Assembly: GCF_025264625.1 (NCBI RefSeq)
Contig: NZ_CP093313.1
Coordinates: 682,001 to 746,000, forward strand
Source: Occallatibacter riparius
Lineage (GTDB): Bacteria > Acidobacteriota > Terriglobia > Terriglobales > Acidobacteriaceae
Direction: 5' to 3'
DNA length: 64,000 nt
Program-made: the position numbers and the translations under genes
The notes under the pieces: generated by a model
What the model saw: the letters and a program-made list of their open reading frames with translations, nothing else
Told to the model about the DNA's origin: nothing
The model's database searches: none
Shown here: piece after piece, positions 25,636-34,633 of the stretch
Layout of the letters: every line of letters begins with the position of its first letter
Position numbering within the stretch: position 1 is the stretch's first letter

Positions 25636-28600
25636 TGGCCACACTGACCTCAGCAAAGCCCGAGACGTTCTGGCTGGCACGAAGCACGCGGACCATCTTC
25701 TTTTTTGCGGCGGTGCTGACGCTTGCGGGGATCTACTTCGCGCTGCAGGTGCCGATCTCGGTGTTTCCGGAGACGAATTTTCCGCGCGTGGTGATCGGCG
25801 TGGACAACGGCGTGATGCCGGTGGAGCAGATGGAGGTGACGATCACGCGTCCGATTGAGAACGCGGTGAATTCCGTACCAGGTCTCGAGACGGTGCGATC
25901 GATTACGAGCCGCGGATCGGCGGAAGTAAGCCTGTTCTTCAATTGGAACGAGGACATGATCCGACAGCTACAACTGGTGGATGCGGCGCTGAGCAAAGTC
26001 CGCCAGTCGTTGCCTTCGACTGCGGTGATTACGACGAACAGGCTGACGTTCGCGACGTTTCCCATTCTTGGATACAGCCTGACTTCAGACACGGTTCCGC
26101 AAACGCGGCTGTGGGAGATTGCAACCTATGAGTTGAGGCCGCCGCTGAATCGCGTGGCGGGCGTGAGCACGGTTCTGGTGCAGGGTGGGCAGGTGCCGGA
26201 GTTCCAGGTTACTCCGAACATGGCGCTACTGGCGCAGGACGGCGTGACAGTAACGGACCTGGTGAATGCGATTCAGGCTTCGAACATTGTGGATTCACCG
26301 GGACTGTATGAAGCGAACCATCAGCTCATTCTGGGCCTGGTGGGCGCGCAGGTGCACGATCTCGATCAGCTTCGCCAACTGGTGGTGAAGACAACCGCCG
26401 CGGGCGCGCCGGTGCGATTGGCGGATGTGGCGACCGTGAGTGACTCGACCATGCCGGTGTATACCACGGTGACGGCGAACGGTAAGAGCGCGGTGTTGTT
26501 GACTATCGCGCGGCAGCCCTCAAGCAATACCGTAGCTGTCGCGGACGGCATAGCGGCGGAAGTTGTGCGATTGAAGAAGGCACTGCCGGCGGGCGTAAAG
26601 CTAGAGCCGTTCTACGATCAATCGCAACTGGTGCGCGACTCGATTTCGAGCGTGCGAGACGCGATTCTCATCGGACTGGTGCTGGCGTGCATCATTCTGT
26701 TTCTGTTTCTGCGCGACTGGTCATCGGCGCTGGTTGCGGGACTGGTGATTCCAGTAACTGTGTCGGCGACGATCCTGGTGCTGCACATCTTGGGGCAGAG
26801 CTTCAACCTGATGACGCTGGGCGGACTGGCGGCGGCGATTGGGCTAGTTATCGACGATGCGATTGTGGTGGTCGAAAACATCGTGATGCATCGCGACAAC
26901 GGCGAGACGCGCGTGGAGGCGGTGCGCAAGGCGCTGCATGAGATTACTACCCCGCTGATCGGGTCGACGATTACGCCGGTGGTGGTGTTTCTGCCGCTGG
27001 TGGGGACGAGCGGCGTGACAGGCTCGTTTTTCCGCGCGCTGGCGATCACGATGGCGTCGTCGCTGCTGACTTCGCTGCTGCTGGCGCTGACGTGGACGCC
27101 GGGATTGAGCATGGTGCTGCTGCGCCAGAAGAAGAATGAAAATCACGATCATGGCGCGGGAAGATTCTTGCAGCGGGTTCTGCATGTGCATCGGCGGGTT
27201 CTGGACTGGTCGCTGGCGAAGCCGGTGTGGCTGGGCGTGATCTGCCTATTGCTGGTGGTGGGCACGTGGTTCGGTTACAAGGCGCTTGGGTCAGATCTGC
27301 TGCCGGAGATGGATGAGGGCGGATTCATTCTTGACTACATCATGCCAGCGGGCAGTTCTCTGACGGAGACGAATCGCGTGCTGCAGCACGTGGAGCGCAT
27401 TCTGCGGGCGCAGCCGGAGGTAGAGAGCACATCGCGGCGCACAGGGTTGCAAATGGGGCTAGCTGCCGTGACGGAGGCCAACTCGGGCGATTTCACGGTG
27501 AAGCTGAAGGGCGGCCACAGGCGGCCGATTGACGATGTGATGTCCGATGTAAGGGCCGAGATCAAGCGCACTGAACCGGAGCTCGACGTTGAGTTCATCC
27601 AGGTTCTACAGGACATGATCGGCGATCTATCGAATGCGCCGGAGCCGATCCAGATCAAGCTTTACTCGCCGGATGAGGCACTGTTGACGCAGCTTGGGCC
27701 GAGAGTGGGTGACGCGATCGGCAAGATCGAAGGTGTTGTGGATGTGCAGAACGGGATCGAGAACACGATCAGCGGACCGGCGACGAACTTCCAGGTGAAT
27801 CCGGTGAACGCGGCGCGACTCGGATTCACACCGACCGAAGTTGCCGAGGATGCGACGTCGATTCTGGATGGGCTGCCGGCGACCGATCCGTTGATTGCGA
27901 ATGGGCGGCCATACACGATTCGGGTGCGCTTGAGTGATGAGCATCGCGCGTCGCTGGAGGCGATTCAGAACACGGTCTTCACGAGCGCTTCAGGACATTC
28001 GGCCTCGCTGGGGTCGCTGGCGCAGATTGAGCAACTGCCGCCGCAGAACGAGATCCGGCGCGAGAACCTGCAACGCATGGTTGCGGTGACGGCACGGCTG
28101 GAAGGGACAAATTTGGGCGCGGGGATGGCCAAGGTGCGGCAGACGGTGGACGGTTTGCATCTGCCCCCCAGCGTGCATGTGACTTATGGCGGTACATACG
28201 AGGAGCAGCAGAAGTCGTTTGCAGACTTGCTGCACGTTCTGCTGCTGGCGCTGGCGCTGGTGTTTGGCGTGCTGCTCACGGAGTTTCGCAACTTCCCTGC
28301 CCCGACGGCGATTTTGACTTCGTCGGTGCTGTCGATTGCCGGCGTGATTCTGGCGCTGGGGATCACAAGGACGACGTTCAATGTGGCGTCGTTTATGGGG
28401 CTGATCATGGTGATCGGCATCGTGGCGAAGAACGGGATTCTGCTACTGGATGCGGATGAGCGCTACCGCGCAGAGGGCATGGCGGCCGCGGATGCGATGA
28501 TTCATGCTGCGCAGCGCAGGCTGCGGCCCATTGTCATGACTGCCATTGCGGCGGTGTGCGGCATGCTGCCTCTGGCTTTTGCGCTGGGCGCGGGATCGCA

Positions 28601-28724
28601 GATGCTGCAGCCGCTGGCGATTGCGGTGATCGGCGGGCTGGCGATCTCGATGGTCCTGAGCCTGGTGGTGACGCCAGTAGTGTATTTCCTGCTGACGAAG
28701 AATCGGGTGGAGCAGCGAGCGTAG
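25635..28724 (+). CDS. RND-family inner-membrane efflux transporter
   Basis: 1029 residues, typical for AcrB/CusA-type pumps, with twelve membrane helices and two large periplasmic loops. The ATG overlaps the adaptor stop by one base (TGATG). Helix IV carries GLAAAIGLVIDDAIVVVENI, with the paired aspartates of the proton relay. GLIMVIGIVAKNGILLLD marks helix X. It uses the proton gradient to export small molecules. Whether it belongs to the hydrophobe (HAE1) or metal (HME) branch is not settled by eye; no metal-binding Met or His cluster is obvious. Confidence 0.96.
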   Translation: MATLTSAKPETFWLARSTRTIFFFAAVLTLAGIYFALQVPISVFPETNFPRVVIGVDNGVMPVEQMEVTITRPIENAVNSVPGLETVRSITSRGSAEVSLFFNWNEDMIRQLQLVDAALSKVRQSLPSTAVITTNRLTFATFPILGYSLTSDTVPQTRLWEIATYELRPPLNRVAGVSTVLVQGGQVPEFQVTPNMALLAQDGVTVTDLVNAIQASNIVDSPGLYEANHQLILGLVGAQVHDLDQLRQLVVKTTAAGAPVRLADVATVSDSTMPVYTTVTANGKSAVLLTIARQPSSNTVAVADGIAAEVVRLKKALPAGVKLEPFYDQSQLVRDSISSVRDAILIGLVLACIILFLFLRDWSSALVAGLVIPVTVSATILVLHILGQSFNLMTLGGLAAAIGLVIDDAIVVVENIVMHRDNGETRVEAVRKALHEITTPLIGSTITPVVVFLPLVGTSGVTGSFFRALAITMASSLLTSLLLALTWTPGLSMVLLRQKKNENHDHGAGRFLQRVLHVHRRVLDWSLAKPVWLGVICLLLVVGTWFGYKALGSDLLPEMDEGGFILDYIMPAGSSLTETNRVLQHVERILRAQPEVESTSRRTGLQMGLAAVTEANSGDFTVKLKGGHRRPIDDVMSDVRAEIKRTEPELDVEFIQVLQDMIGDLSNAPEPIQIKLYSPDEALLTQLGPRVGDAIGKIEGVVDVQNGIENTISGPATNFQVNPVNAARLGFTPTEVAEDATSILDGLPATDPLIANGRPYTIRVRLSDEHRASLEAIQNTVFTSASGHSASLGSLAQIEQLPPQNEIRRENLQRMVAVTARLEGTNLGAGMAKVRQTVDGLHLPPSVHVTYGGTYEEQQKSFADLLHVLLLALALVFGVLLTEFRNFPAPTAILTSSVLSIAGVILALGITRTTFNVASFMGLIMVIGIVAKNGILLLDADERYRAEGMAAADAMIHAAQRRLRPIVMTAIAAVCGMLPLAFALGAGSQMLQPLAIAVIGGLAISMVLSLVVTPVVYFLLTKNRVEQRA

Positions 28725-28738
28725 GCCGCGTGATCGCT

Positions 28739-28771
28739 CCCGCCCAAGCAGTGCTTGGACGGGGCACCCGG
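28739..28771. repeat. Palindromic intergenic repeat, copy 1
   Basis: An imperfect stem (CCCG-C-CCAAGCA / TGCTTGG-A-CGGG) is followed by GCACCCGG. The same layout and tail recur at 39150-39182. Both copies lie just after the stop of a rightward gene and before a convergent leftward gene. Confidence 0.7.
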
Positions 28772-28797
28772 TTCGAGCACTGAGCCGACATGGTTCG

Positions 28798-29709
28798 CTA
28801 CGCGCGGGTGGAGCGGATGACCTCGTCCTTTGCGGCGCGGAGCTCGGCGACGGGGTCGCCGGTGGGCAGGAATTCCATTGCGACGATGTGCTGGTATTTC
28901 AATTTGGCGAGCTTGCGGTAGACGCTGGCGTAGTTGATTTCGCCGGTGCCGGGGATGTGGCGGCCGGGGACGTCGGCGACGTGGATGAGTCCGACGACAT
29001 CGATGTTTCTCTCTAGCTTCTCAATGAGATTGCCTTCGGCGATCTGCTCGTGGAAGAGGTCGTAAAGGAACTGCACCTGCGGATGGTTGACGGCGCGGAC
29101 GATGTCCATGGCTTCAGCCGCGGAGGTGAGGAAGTATTTCGGGTTCTCTTCGGGGTCGATGCACTCGAGGAGGATACGGACAGGCTGGCCGGCGATCTTG
29201 CGGCCTTCGACGAGAGCCGCCATGGCTTTGAGGCCGTCAATGCAGGACTGGTGCTGGGCATCGTGGGAGAGGCCGGGAACCACGTTGCCAGAGAGGACGA
29301 TCATGGCCGGGCAGGAAAGCGTTTCCATCGGGGTGAGTGCTTCGCGGAAGCTGGCGAGCAAGGCGTCACGTTCGGCGGGATTGCCGACGCCCTGGTGAAG
29401 GCCGGCGGTGGCGTCGAAGGAGATGCCGAGTCGCTTGGCGGCGGCTGTGGCTCGGTCGAAATCGGCGGAGGTCCATTTCGCGTATTCCCCGACGAGTTCG
29501 ATATTCGTGTAGCCTGCCTGGGCGATTTTCTCGAGGCGCTGCTCGAAGGGGAGATCGCGGAAGACGCACCAGAGCATGACGGAAAGGGGGAAGGGGGGCT
29601 GCAGCGCCGAAGACGGGGAGGCGGACTGGGCTGGGGCGGGGGCGGCGGAGACGGTGCTGGCGGCGGCAACGGAGGCGGCGAGCGTCCGGACGAAATTACG
29701 ACGGTTCAT
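28798..29709 (-). CDS. Exported xylose-isomerase-like TIM barrel (hydroxypyruvate isomerase-like)
   Basis: 303 residues from the ATG at 29709 (GGAG upstream). MNRRNFVRTLAASVAAA is a twin-arginine type signal, so the protein is probably exported folded. The AP-endonuclease-2/xylose-isomerase TIM barrel shows LLECIDPEENP and FLYDLFHEQIAEG, with the metal-binding Glu/Asp/His positions, and resembles hydroxypyruvate isomerase (Hyi). Likely an aldose-ketose isomerase or epimerase; the substrate is unknown. Two further members of this fold are encoded at 33143 and 63270. Confidence 0.88.
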   Translation of the reverse strand: MNRRNFVRTLAASVAAASTVSAAPAPAQSASPSSALQPPFPLSVMLWCVFRDLPFEQRLEKIAQAGYTNIELVGEYAKWTSADFDRATAAAKRLGISFDATAGLHQGVGNPAERDALLASFREALTPMETLSCPAMIVLSGNVVPGLSHDAQHQSCIDGLKAMAALVEGRKIAGQPVRILLECIDPEENPKYFLTSAAEAMDIVRAVNHPQVQFLYDLFHEQIAEGNLIEKLERNIDVVGLIHVADVPGRHIPGTGEINYASVYRKLAKLKYQHIVAMEFLPTGDPVAELRAAKDEVIRSTRA

Positions 29710-29766
29710 GGCGAGCTCCTCGGGGAACTCCGCCATGCTAAATGGTGGGCCGCGGGCACAACAAAA

Positions 29767-29785
29767 CCCCGCCGGAAAGGCGGGG
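29767..29785 (-). terminator. Terminator of rpmB
   Basis: On the minus strand the stem CCCCGCC / GGCGGGG with a 5-base loop is followed by TTTTGTTG, 32 bases after the rpmB stop. Confidence 0.88.
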
Positions 29786-29817
29786 TCTTGGCGGATTAGG
29801 GGAGCCGTCTGAGGTGG

Positions 29818-30006
29818 TTAGGCCTTGGTGACCTTGCCGCTCTTGATGCAGCTGGTGCAGACGCGGATGCGCTTGGAAGCGCCGTTCACGAGAGCTTTGA
29901 CAGCCTGCAGGTTGGGGTTCCAACGGCGGCGGGTCACGTTGTGAGCGTGTGAGATGTTGTTACCGAACTGCGGACCCTTGCCGCAAACGTCGCATACCTG
30001 TGCCAT
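29818..30006 (-). CDS. rpmB: 50S ribosomal protein L28
   Basis: 62 residues, standard for bacterial L28. It opens with [16 protein letters not shown] and has [13 protein letters not shown] and a [10 protein letters not shown] end. Two CxxC pairs make it the zinc-binding (C+) form. It is part of the large ribosomal subunit. It stands alone with its own terminator; rpmG is not next to it. Confidence 0.97.
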   Translation of the reverse strand: MAQVCDVCGKGPQFGNNISHAHNVTRRRWNPNLQAVKALVNGASKRIRVCTSCIKSGKVTKA

Positions 30007-30172
30007 GACATTGCTCCAAATCTCGAGAGGTTTTGCTGGTGCCGCGGCTTGAACTCAAGAGGAAGCGGATGTTTCCGCTGCCATGTTCCCAGCCCGCCCG
30101 GAACTTCAGCAAAAGGGCCGGTTCAGCGAAGGGGCGCACAAAGGCGCAATCCCCGCGGCTTGCCGAATTCTC

Positions 30173-30201
30173 AGTATACCTCAGTGGGAGCATTCTTGCC
30201 A
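30173..30201 (-). promoter_or_regulatory. Possible promoter of rpmB
   Basis: On the minus strand a TATACT -10 box (30173-30178) is preceded, after 17 bases, by TGGCAA (30196-30201), a weak -35. It would give a leader of about 160 bases before rpmB. Confidence 0.35.
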
Positions 30202-30392
30202 CCACCCGCGGTGGGGCCACTGCGGCTTCGCCGCCATTTCGGCTGGGGCGGAGTTGGGGCTACTGCTCGCGACAGAACGAAGTCGCGAGCGGGTAGTGCA
30301 GCTCGAAAGAGCGGTCGCCAGAGTCGTCACACACGGGAATGACAGAAAGAAACGCAAATGCAAAGATGAGGGCTCGCAGGGGATCGTGCATG

Positions 30393-30426
30393 AAAAAAAG
30401 AACCCTTCCCCCCGGGGGGGAAGGGG
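30393..30426 (-). terminator. Rho-independent terminator of the small exported-protein gene
   Basis: On the minus strand a GC palindrome (CCCTTCCCCCC / GGGGGGAAGGG, 30403-30426) is followed by TTCTTTTTTT. It begins 62 bases past the stop at 30488. Confidence 0.85.
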
Positions 30427-30487
30427 CAGGAAGGCACACACCTACAAGAGAGGGTGTTGCTAAAAACAGATCTTCTGGCCGCGAGAA

Positions 30488-30844
30488 CTACTGGCCGGAT
30501 GCAGGCGAGCTGGTGAAGTTCACCGTCGCGTCCTTGAGCTGGATGCTTTCAAGGGTGAGGGCTCCCGCCTGGCTGTTGGTGGTCAGGGTGGTGCGGTCGT
30601 GCTTCTCGGCGACCATCTTGGCAGGCACGGTGACGGTGGCGGGATGCTGCACATTCTTCTGCTCAATGGTGACCTGCACTTCAGGAGCGGTACCGGTCCA
30701 CGAAAGCTTGTACTCGCCTGCAGGCAGCTTGGTGGTTCCGACGGTCGTCGCACTTGAAAGGGTGATGGTCTGGGAGTTCTTGGCTGCGAATGCGGGAATG
30801 GACAACGAAGAGAGAACGAGGGCGAAAGTAAGAAGGCGCTTCAT
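30488..30844 (-). CDS. Small exported protein of unknown function
   Basis: 118 residues from the ATG at 30844, chosen because MKRLLTFALVLSSLSIPAFA is a clear signal peptide. The mature part is beta-rich, with LPAGEYKLSWTG and EVQVTIEQKNVQHPATVTV, like small periplasmic proteins common in Acidobacteria. No catalytic residues are recognisable. It follows the CpxA-like kinase gene by 104 bases on the same strand, so it might belong to or be controlled by that system, as small periplasmic regulators are elsewhere; this is inference. A good terminator follows. Confidence 0.85.
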   Translation of the reverse strand: MKRLLTFALVLSSLSIPAFAAKNSQTITLSSATTVGTTKLPAGEYKLSWTGTAPEVQVTIEQKNVQHPATVTVPAKMVAEKHDRTTLTTNSQAGALTLESIQLKDATVNFTSSPASGQ

Positions 30845-30948
30845 GAATGTCATCCAGTGCCTCGAAGAGTTCTCTTTCGAGAGAGGCATGGCTTGATTAC
30901 ACGCGTTCCGGCGGGAAATTCAGCTTAAGAAACGTAAAGTGATGCACG

Positions 30949-32283
30949 TCACGCGTGATGTAGATCAGCCGGCAGCGGCGCGGTGACGAGCGGGATGACA
31001 ATGCGCACGCGCAGGCCGGGTTCGGCATTTTCTGCCTTGATGCAGCCGTGGTGCGCCTGTACGGCACGCTTGGCAATGGAGAGACCGAGGCCGGAGCCGG
31101 CGCCGTTGGTGTTGCTGCGCGATTCTTCAACGCGGAAGAAGGGATCGAAGATGCGGGTGAGAGTCTCAGTGGGGACGCCGGGGCCGTGATCTCGGACGAC
31201 GATGACGGCATTTCCCTTCTCTTCGGCGAGGGAGACCTGGATGGAGGAGCGGTCGGGGGAATAGCGGATGGCGTTCCGCAGGACGTTTTCGATGGCGCGG
31301 CGCAGAAGTTCGCGACTGCCGATGGCTTCGTGTTCCAGATCGCCGGCGACGTGAATGGAGCAGCCGCGCATCTCGGCTTCAACGTTGCAGTCGCGGACGA
31401 CCTCTCCGATGATCTGCTGGATGGGTACGGGCTCTGCTCCGCGGAGCGCGGGATCGCCTTCGACGAAGGTGATCTCAACTATGTCGGAGACGAGGGAGGC
31501 GATGCGGTTGACGTCGCGCTCGATGCGGTCGAGGGCTGCGCCGGTGTCAGAGGAAGTGCGGGCGAGTCGGATGGCGAATTTGAGGCGCGCGAGCGGGGAA
31601 CGCAGTTCGTGGGAGATGTCGCCGAGCAGGCGGCGCTCGCTGACGATGAGTCGCTCGAGGCGTTCGGCCATCTGGTTGAAGGAGCGGCCGACCTGGCCGA
31701 TTTCGTCGAGGCGCTGGGTTTTGACACGGCGGGAGAGATCGCCCTGGCCGAAGAGAGCGATGCTGGCTGCGATGCGGCGGAGGGGGAAGATCACGCCAAT
31801 GGCGGCGAACCAAGTGAGGACAGCGATGACGCCGATGACGAGGAAGTAGTACGGCAGGAACGTCTCGATAGGGATGCGGCCGAGGGGGCCGACGGCGGCG
31901 AACCAGAATTTGCCGTCGGGCGCGCGGTGGGCGATGATCCATTGTCCATGAGTCCGGCTGCGGCGGATGGTTTCGGGTGGCGGGGGAAGAAGGCTGGAGC
32001 GATTCTCACCGGTGACGAGGTCGATACCATTGGCGTCGAGGAGGTAATGAACTCCGCGGAAGGTGTGGTCGAGGCGATACATGTAATCGCCAAGGGCCTG
32101 CCTGCCGTGCTGCTCATATTCTTCGCGGGCGCTGTCGAGCTGGAGCTGATCGAAGTGGTTGAAGGTCGGGTCGATGGTCATGCGCTGCATGCGGTTCCCG
32201 ATGGCCTGAAAGACAAGGAACGAGACTCCAGCGATGAAGAGCATGGAGAGCAGCGTAGCGACGATGAGGGACTTGATGCGCAC
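30949..32283 (-). CDS. Sensor histidine kinase, CpxA-like
   Basis: 444 residues from a GTG start three bases after the response regulator stop. A first membrane helix (LIVATLLSMLFIAGVSFLVF), a periplasmic sensor domain of about 120 residues, and a second helix (YYFLVIGVIAVLTWFAAIGV) lead into HAMP. The HisKA box is LLGDISHELRSPLARLKFAI. The ATPase domain has N, G1 and G2 boxes (ENVLRNAIRYSP, DHGPGVP, GSGLGLSIAK). It phosphorylates the partner regulator encoded just upstream in response to an envelope signal. Confidence 0.95.
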   Translation of the reverse strand: MRIKSLIVATLLSMLFIAGVSFLVFQAIGNRMQRMTIDPTFNHFDQLQLDSAREEYEQHGRQALGDYMYRLDHTFRGVHYLLDANGIDLVTGENRSSLLPPPPETIRRSRTHGQWIIAHRAPDGKFWFAAVGPLGRIPIETFLPYYFLVIGVIAVLTWFAAIGVIFPLRRIAASIALFGQGDLSRRVKTQRLDEIGQVGRSFNQMAERLERLIVSERRLLGDISHELRSPLARLKFAIRLARTSSDTGAALDRIERDVNRIASLVSDIVEITFVEGDPALRGAEPVPIQQIIGEVVRDCNVEAEMRGCSIHVAGDLEHEAIGSRELLRRAIENVLRNAIRYSPDRSSIQVSLAEEKGNAVIVVRDHGPGVPTETLTRIFDPFFRVEESRSNTNGAGSGLGLSIAKRAVQAHHGCIKAENAEPGLRVRIVIPLVTAPLPADLHHA

Positions 32284-32286
32284 GGC

Positions 32287-32988
32287 TCAGCTAGCCCCCG
32301 TAAACATGTAGCCGACGCCGCGGATGGTTCGGATGAGGCGCGACCCGCCTTCGAGTTTTTTGCGAAGGTGGCTGATGTGCACGTCGAGGAAGCGGTCGTA
32401 GGGGGTGGCTTCGCGCTCGAAGAGAGCGGCGGTGATTTCGTCGCGGGAGACGATGCGGCCGGCGGAGCGTACGAGCATCTCGAGCAGGTCGAACTCGGTG
32501 GAAGTGAGATCGACGGGCTGACCGGCGCTGAAGACTTCGCGGGTGGAGGGATTGACGCTAACCGAGCCGATGGTGATGGATTCGGCAACGGGCTGCGGGG
32601 CGGACTCGGTGCGGCGGAGGACGGCGCGGACACGGGCGAGGAGTTCGTCGGGATCGAAGGGCTTGGGGAGGTAGTCGTCGGCTCCGGCGTCGAGGCCCTG
32701 GATGCGGTCTTGCTGCTGGATGCGGGCGGTGAGCATGATGACAGGCGTCTGCTTGCGACGCCGTAGCTGGCGAAGGACTTCGAAGCCGTCGAGTACGGGG
32801 AGCATCACGTCGAGGATGACGAGATCGAATGCGCCATTAAGAGCAGAGGCGAGGCCTTCGCGGCCGTTGTGGATGCAGTCAAGGTGGTGGCCGGCCTGAG
32901 CAAAGAACTCGCGCATCATGCCGCAGAGTTCTGCGTCGTCATCGACGAGGAGCAGCGAGAGCGACTTCGATCTTTCCTGTTGTTCCAT
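32287..32988 (-). CDS. OmpR/CpxR-family response regulator
   Basis: 233 residues. The receiver domain has the acidic pair in LLVDDDAEL, the phospho-acceptor Asp in FDLVILDVMLP and the Lys in LPKPFDP. The C-terminal winged helix (DLTSTEFDLLEMLVRSAG and VDVHISHLRKKLE-type segments, ending GVGYMF) binds DNA. It is the first gene of the regulator-kinase operon and likely controls envelope genes, possibly the small exported protein downstream. Confidence 0.96.
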   Translation of the reverse strand: MEQQERSKSLSLLLVDDDAELCGMMREFFAQAGHHLDCIHNGREGLASALNGAFDLVILDVMLPVLDGFEVLRQLRRRKQTPVIMLTARIQQQDRIQGLDAGADDYLPKPFDPDELLARVRAVLRRTESAPQPVAESITIGSVSVNPSTREVFSAGQPVDLTSTEFDLLEMLVRSAGRIVSRDEITAALFEREATPYDRFLDVHISHLRKKLEGGSRLIRTIRGVGYMFTGAS

Positions 32989-33142
32989 GCGTTGACAACC
33001 GGAGCGCGTACAGGTGCTCCGGTCCCAAGTCTCGCATATCCGGAAGGAACGGGCGGGGGGTTAACAATTCTTAATGGATTAGGGCGGGGGCGGCGCGTGG
33101 GGCTGTAGGCGTCCGGTATACTCGCGTGCACAAGGAGACCCG

Positions 33143-34069
33143 ATGAACAGAGACCTTTCCCGCCGCAGTATGCTTTTTCGGTCCGCTGCCGTTGTTGCCG
33201 GTGTGCAGGTGGCCGGCATGACACGCCTTTGGGGCGCAGACGCCAAGTCGAAACCAGGCGTGCAGATGTACATGGTGAACGCGGAGTTCAAGAAAGATCC
33301 GGCCAGCACGCTGACGAAGCTGGCGGGGATTGGATATGGGTACATCGAGGCGTTCGCGATGGCGATCACCAATATTGCGGACTTCAAGAAGATGTTGGCG
33401 GACGCGGGGCTGGGCTGCCCGTCGGGGCACTTCCCTTTCGGGTTTTCGGATACGGAGAAGGTGCTGGACAACGCCGCAGCACTGGGCGTGAAGTACGCGA
33501 TAAGCTCGGTGCTGCCGCCGGAGCCGCCGAAGGGCGCTGAAATGGCCGGGATCATGCAGAAGATGAATCATCTGACGGCGGATGATTTCAAGAAGATGGC
33601 GGCAGTGGCAAACCAGATTGCGGAGAGCGCGAGCAAGCGGGGCATCGAGTTTGCGTACCACAACCACAATGTGGAGTTCCGGAAATTCGACGGCGTTACG
33701 GGCTACGACATTCTGCTGAAGGAGACGGACCCGAAGCTGGTGAAGCTGGAAGTGGACGCAGGGTGGATGGCGGCGGGCGGGGCTGATCCGGCGGCGCTGA
33801 TTACCGCTAACGCGGACCGCGTGAAGCTGCTGCACTTCAAGGATTTCAGCACCATCACTCCCCCAGTGAATGAACTGGGCGGCGAGGCCGGGGGTCACAT
33901 TGTGGACCTGGGAGCGGGGGTGGCTCCGCTGAAGGCCGCGTATGAGGCGGCGAAGCAGGCCGGGGCGGAGTACTTCATCGTGGACCACGATCCGCCGTTC
34001 AAAGGGAAGACTGCGTTTGAAGCGGCGCAGGTGGATTACGCGTATGTGGCGAAGCTGATGGGGGCGTGA
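33143..34069 (+). CDS. Exported sugar phosphate isomerase/epimerase family protein
   Basis: 308 residues from the ATG at 33143, with AAGGAG close by. The start MNRDLSRRSMLFRSAAVVAG is a twin-arginine signal. The TIM-barrel body matches the xylose-isomerase-like AP-endonuclease-2 fold: AYHNHNVEFRKFDG, KLEVDAGWMAAGGADP and YFIVDHDPP hold the usual metal-binding residues. Proteins of this type in soil bacteria act on sugars or sugar acids in the periplasm. Substrate unknown. A hairpin follows directly. Confidence 0.92.
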   Translation: MNRDLSRRSMLFRSAAVVAGVQVAGMTRLWGADAKSKPGVQMYMVNAEFKKDPASTLTKLAGIGYGYIEAFAMAITNIADFKKMLADAGLGCPSGHFPFGFSDTEKVLDNAAALGVKYAISSVLPPEPPKGAEMAGIMQKMNHLTADDFKKMAAVANQIAESASKRGIEFAYHNHNVEFRKFDGVTGYDILLKETDPKLVKLEVDAGWMAAGGADPAALITANADRVKLLHFKDFSTITPPVNELGGEAGGHIVDLGAGVAPLKAAYEAAKQAGAEYFIVDHDPPFKGKTAFEAAQVDYAYVAKLMGA

Positions 34070-34074
34070 AGGGT

Positions 34075-34108
34075 TCGCTACTGAGCGCCTGCAGACGCTC
34101 AGTAGCGA
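34075..34108. terminator. 13-bp hairpin after the isomerase gene
   Basis: A perfect stem (TCGCTACTGAGCG / CGCTCAGTAGCGA) with an 8-base loop begins five bases after the stop. It lies between convergent genes and probably serves as a terminator, though no T tract follows. Confidence 0.6.
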
Positions 34109-34134
34109 GCAGGCTGAAACAGAAGCGGATGATG

Positions 34135-34611
34135 CTACGCCGACCGTAAGTAGCTAAGGTGTTTATCCAGCCGCCCTACGCCCTTCAGCCACGAGAACCA
34201 GAGAAACCACACACCATGAAGTACCGTCCATCCGCGAATCTGGGTCACGGGTTCGACCGATGTAGTCATTGGGAATGGGCTTTGTTCGGTCTGACAGGCG
34301 ATAAAGGTGCGAGGCTGAGTTCTAAAGCCAACAGAGATGCCGTCGAAGATGAATACCGACGTGCCGTTGTTCTTGCCCTCGATTATGTTCCAGGCTTGTG
34401 AGATACCGATTTGGGAAGACCGCGCAGGCAGAGGAGCAGGAATTAAAGGGCGGGAGGTATTCCACCACCATTGCGGAGGTGTAGAGGGTCCTATGTATGT
34501 GAGACCCCACCTGCAGGCGAGTCGACGCATAGCGCGAGCCCGAAGAGAATAAGCGATACGCACCACGCCAAGAATGGCGGCTACGAACAAAATTAGCCTG
34601 AGCGGTATCAC
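34135..34611 (-). CDS. Small membrane-anchored protein of unknown function
   Basis: 158 residues from a GTG at 34611. An N-terminal helix (LILFVAAILGVVRIAYSL) precedes a basic segment and a soluble part with notable Trp content (PPQWWWN, RGWTVLHGVWFLWFSW). Motifs such as NIIEGKNNGTSVFIFD and FIACQTEQSPF look like a conserved family, and I recall similar proteins in other Acidobacteria. No function can be assigned. Codon use is less GC-rich than in the neighbours. Confidence 0.7.
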   Translation of the reverse strand: MIPLRLILFVAAILGVVRIAYSLRARAMRRLACRWGLTYIGPSTPPQWWWNTSRPLIPAPLPARSSQIGISQAWNIIEGKNNGTSVFIFDGISVGFRTQPRTFIACQTEQSPFPMTTSVEPVTQIRGWTVLHGVWFLWFSWLKGVGRLDKHLSYLRSA

Positions 34612-34633
34612 ACCGCCATTTTAGCGGGATGGC

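Larger units (their letters stand above)
30007..30487. other. Intergenic region upstream of rpmB
   Basis: These 481 bases hold the rpmB leader and probable promoter and the terminator of the small exported-protein gene. Open frames here read through the terminator and repeats, lack ribosome sites and are judged non-coding. Confidence 0.6.

Noticed and set aside
30033..30463. Overlapping rightward frames upstream of rpmB
   Set aside because: They cross the rpmB leader and a strong terminator, have no ribosome site and no protein-like pattern.
31048..32766. 572-codon rightward open frame
   Set aside because: It lies antisense to the CpxA/CpxR-like genes and is Asp/Glu/Gly/Val-rich, as expected from reading GC-rich codons backwards. 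No ribosome site or domain was seen.
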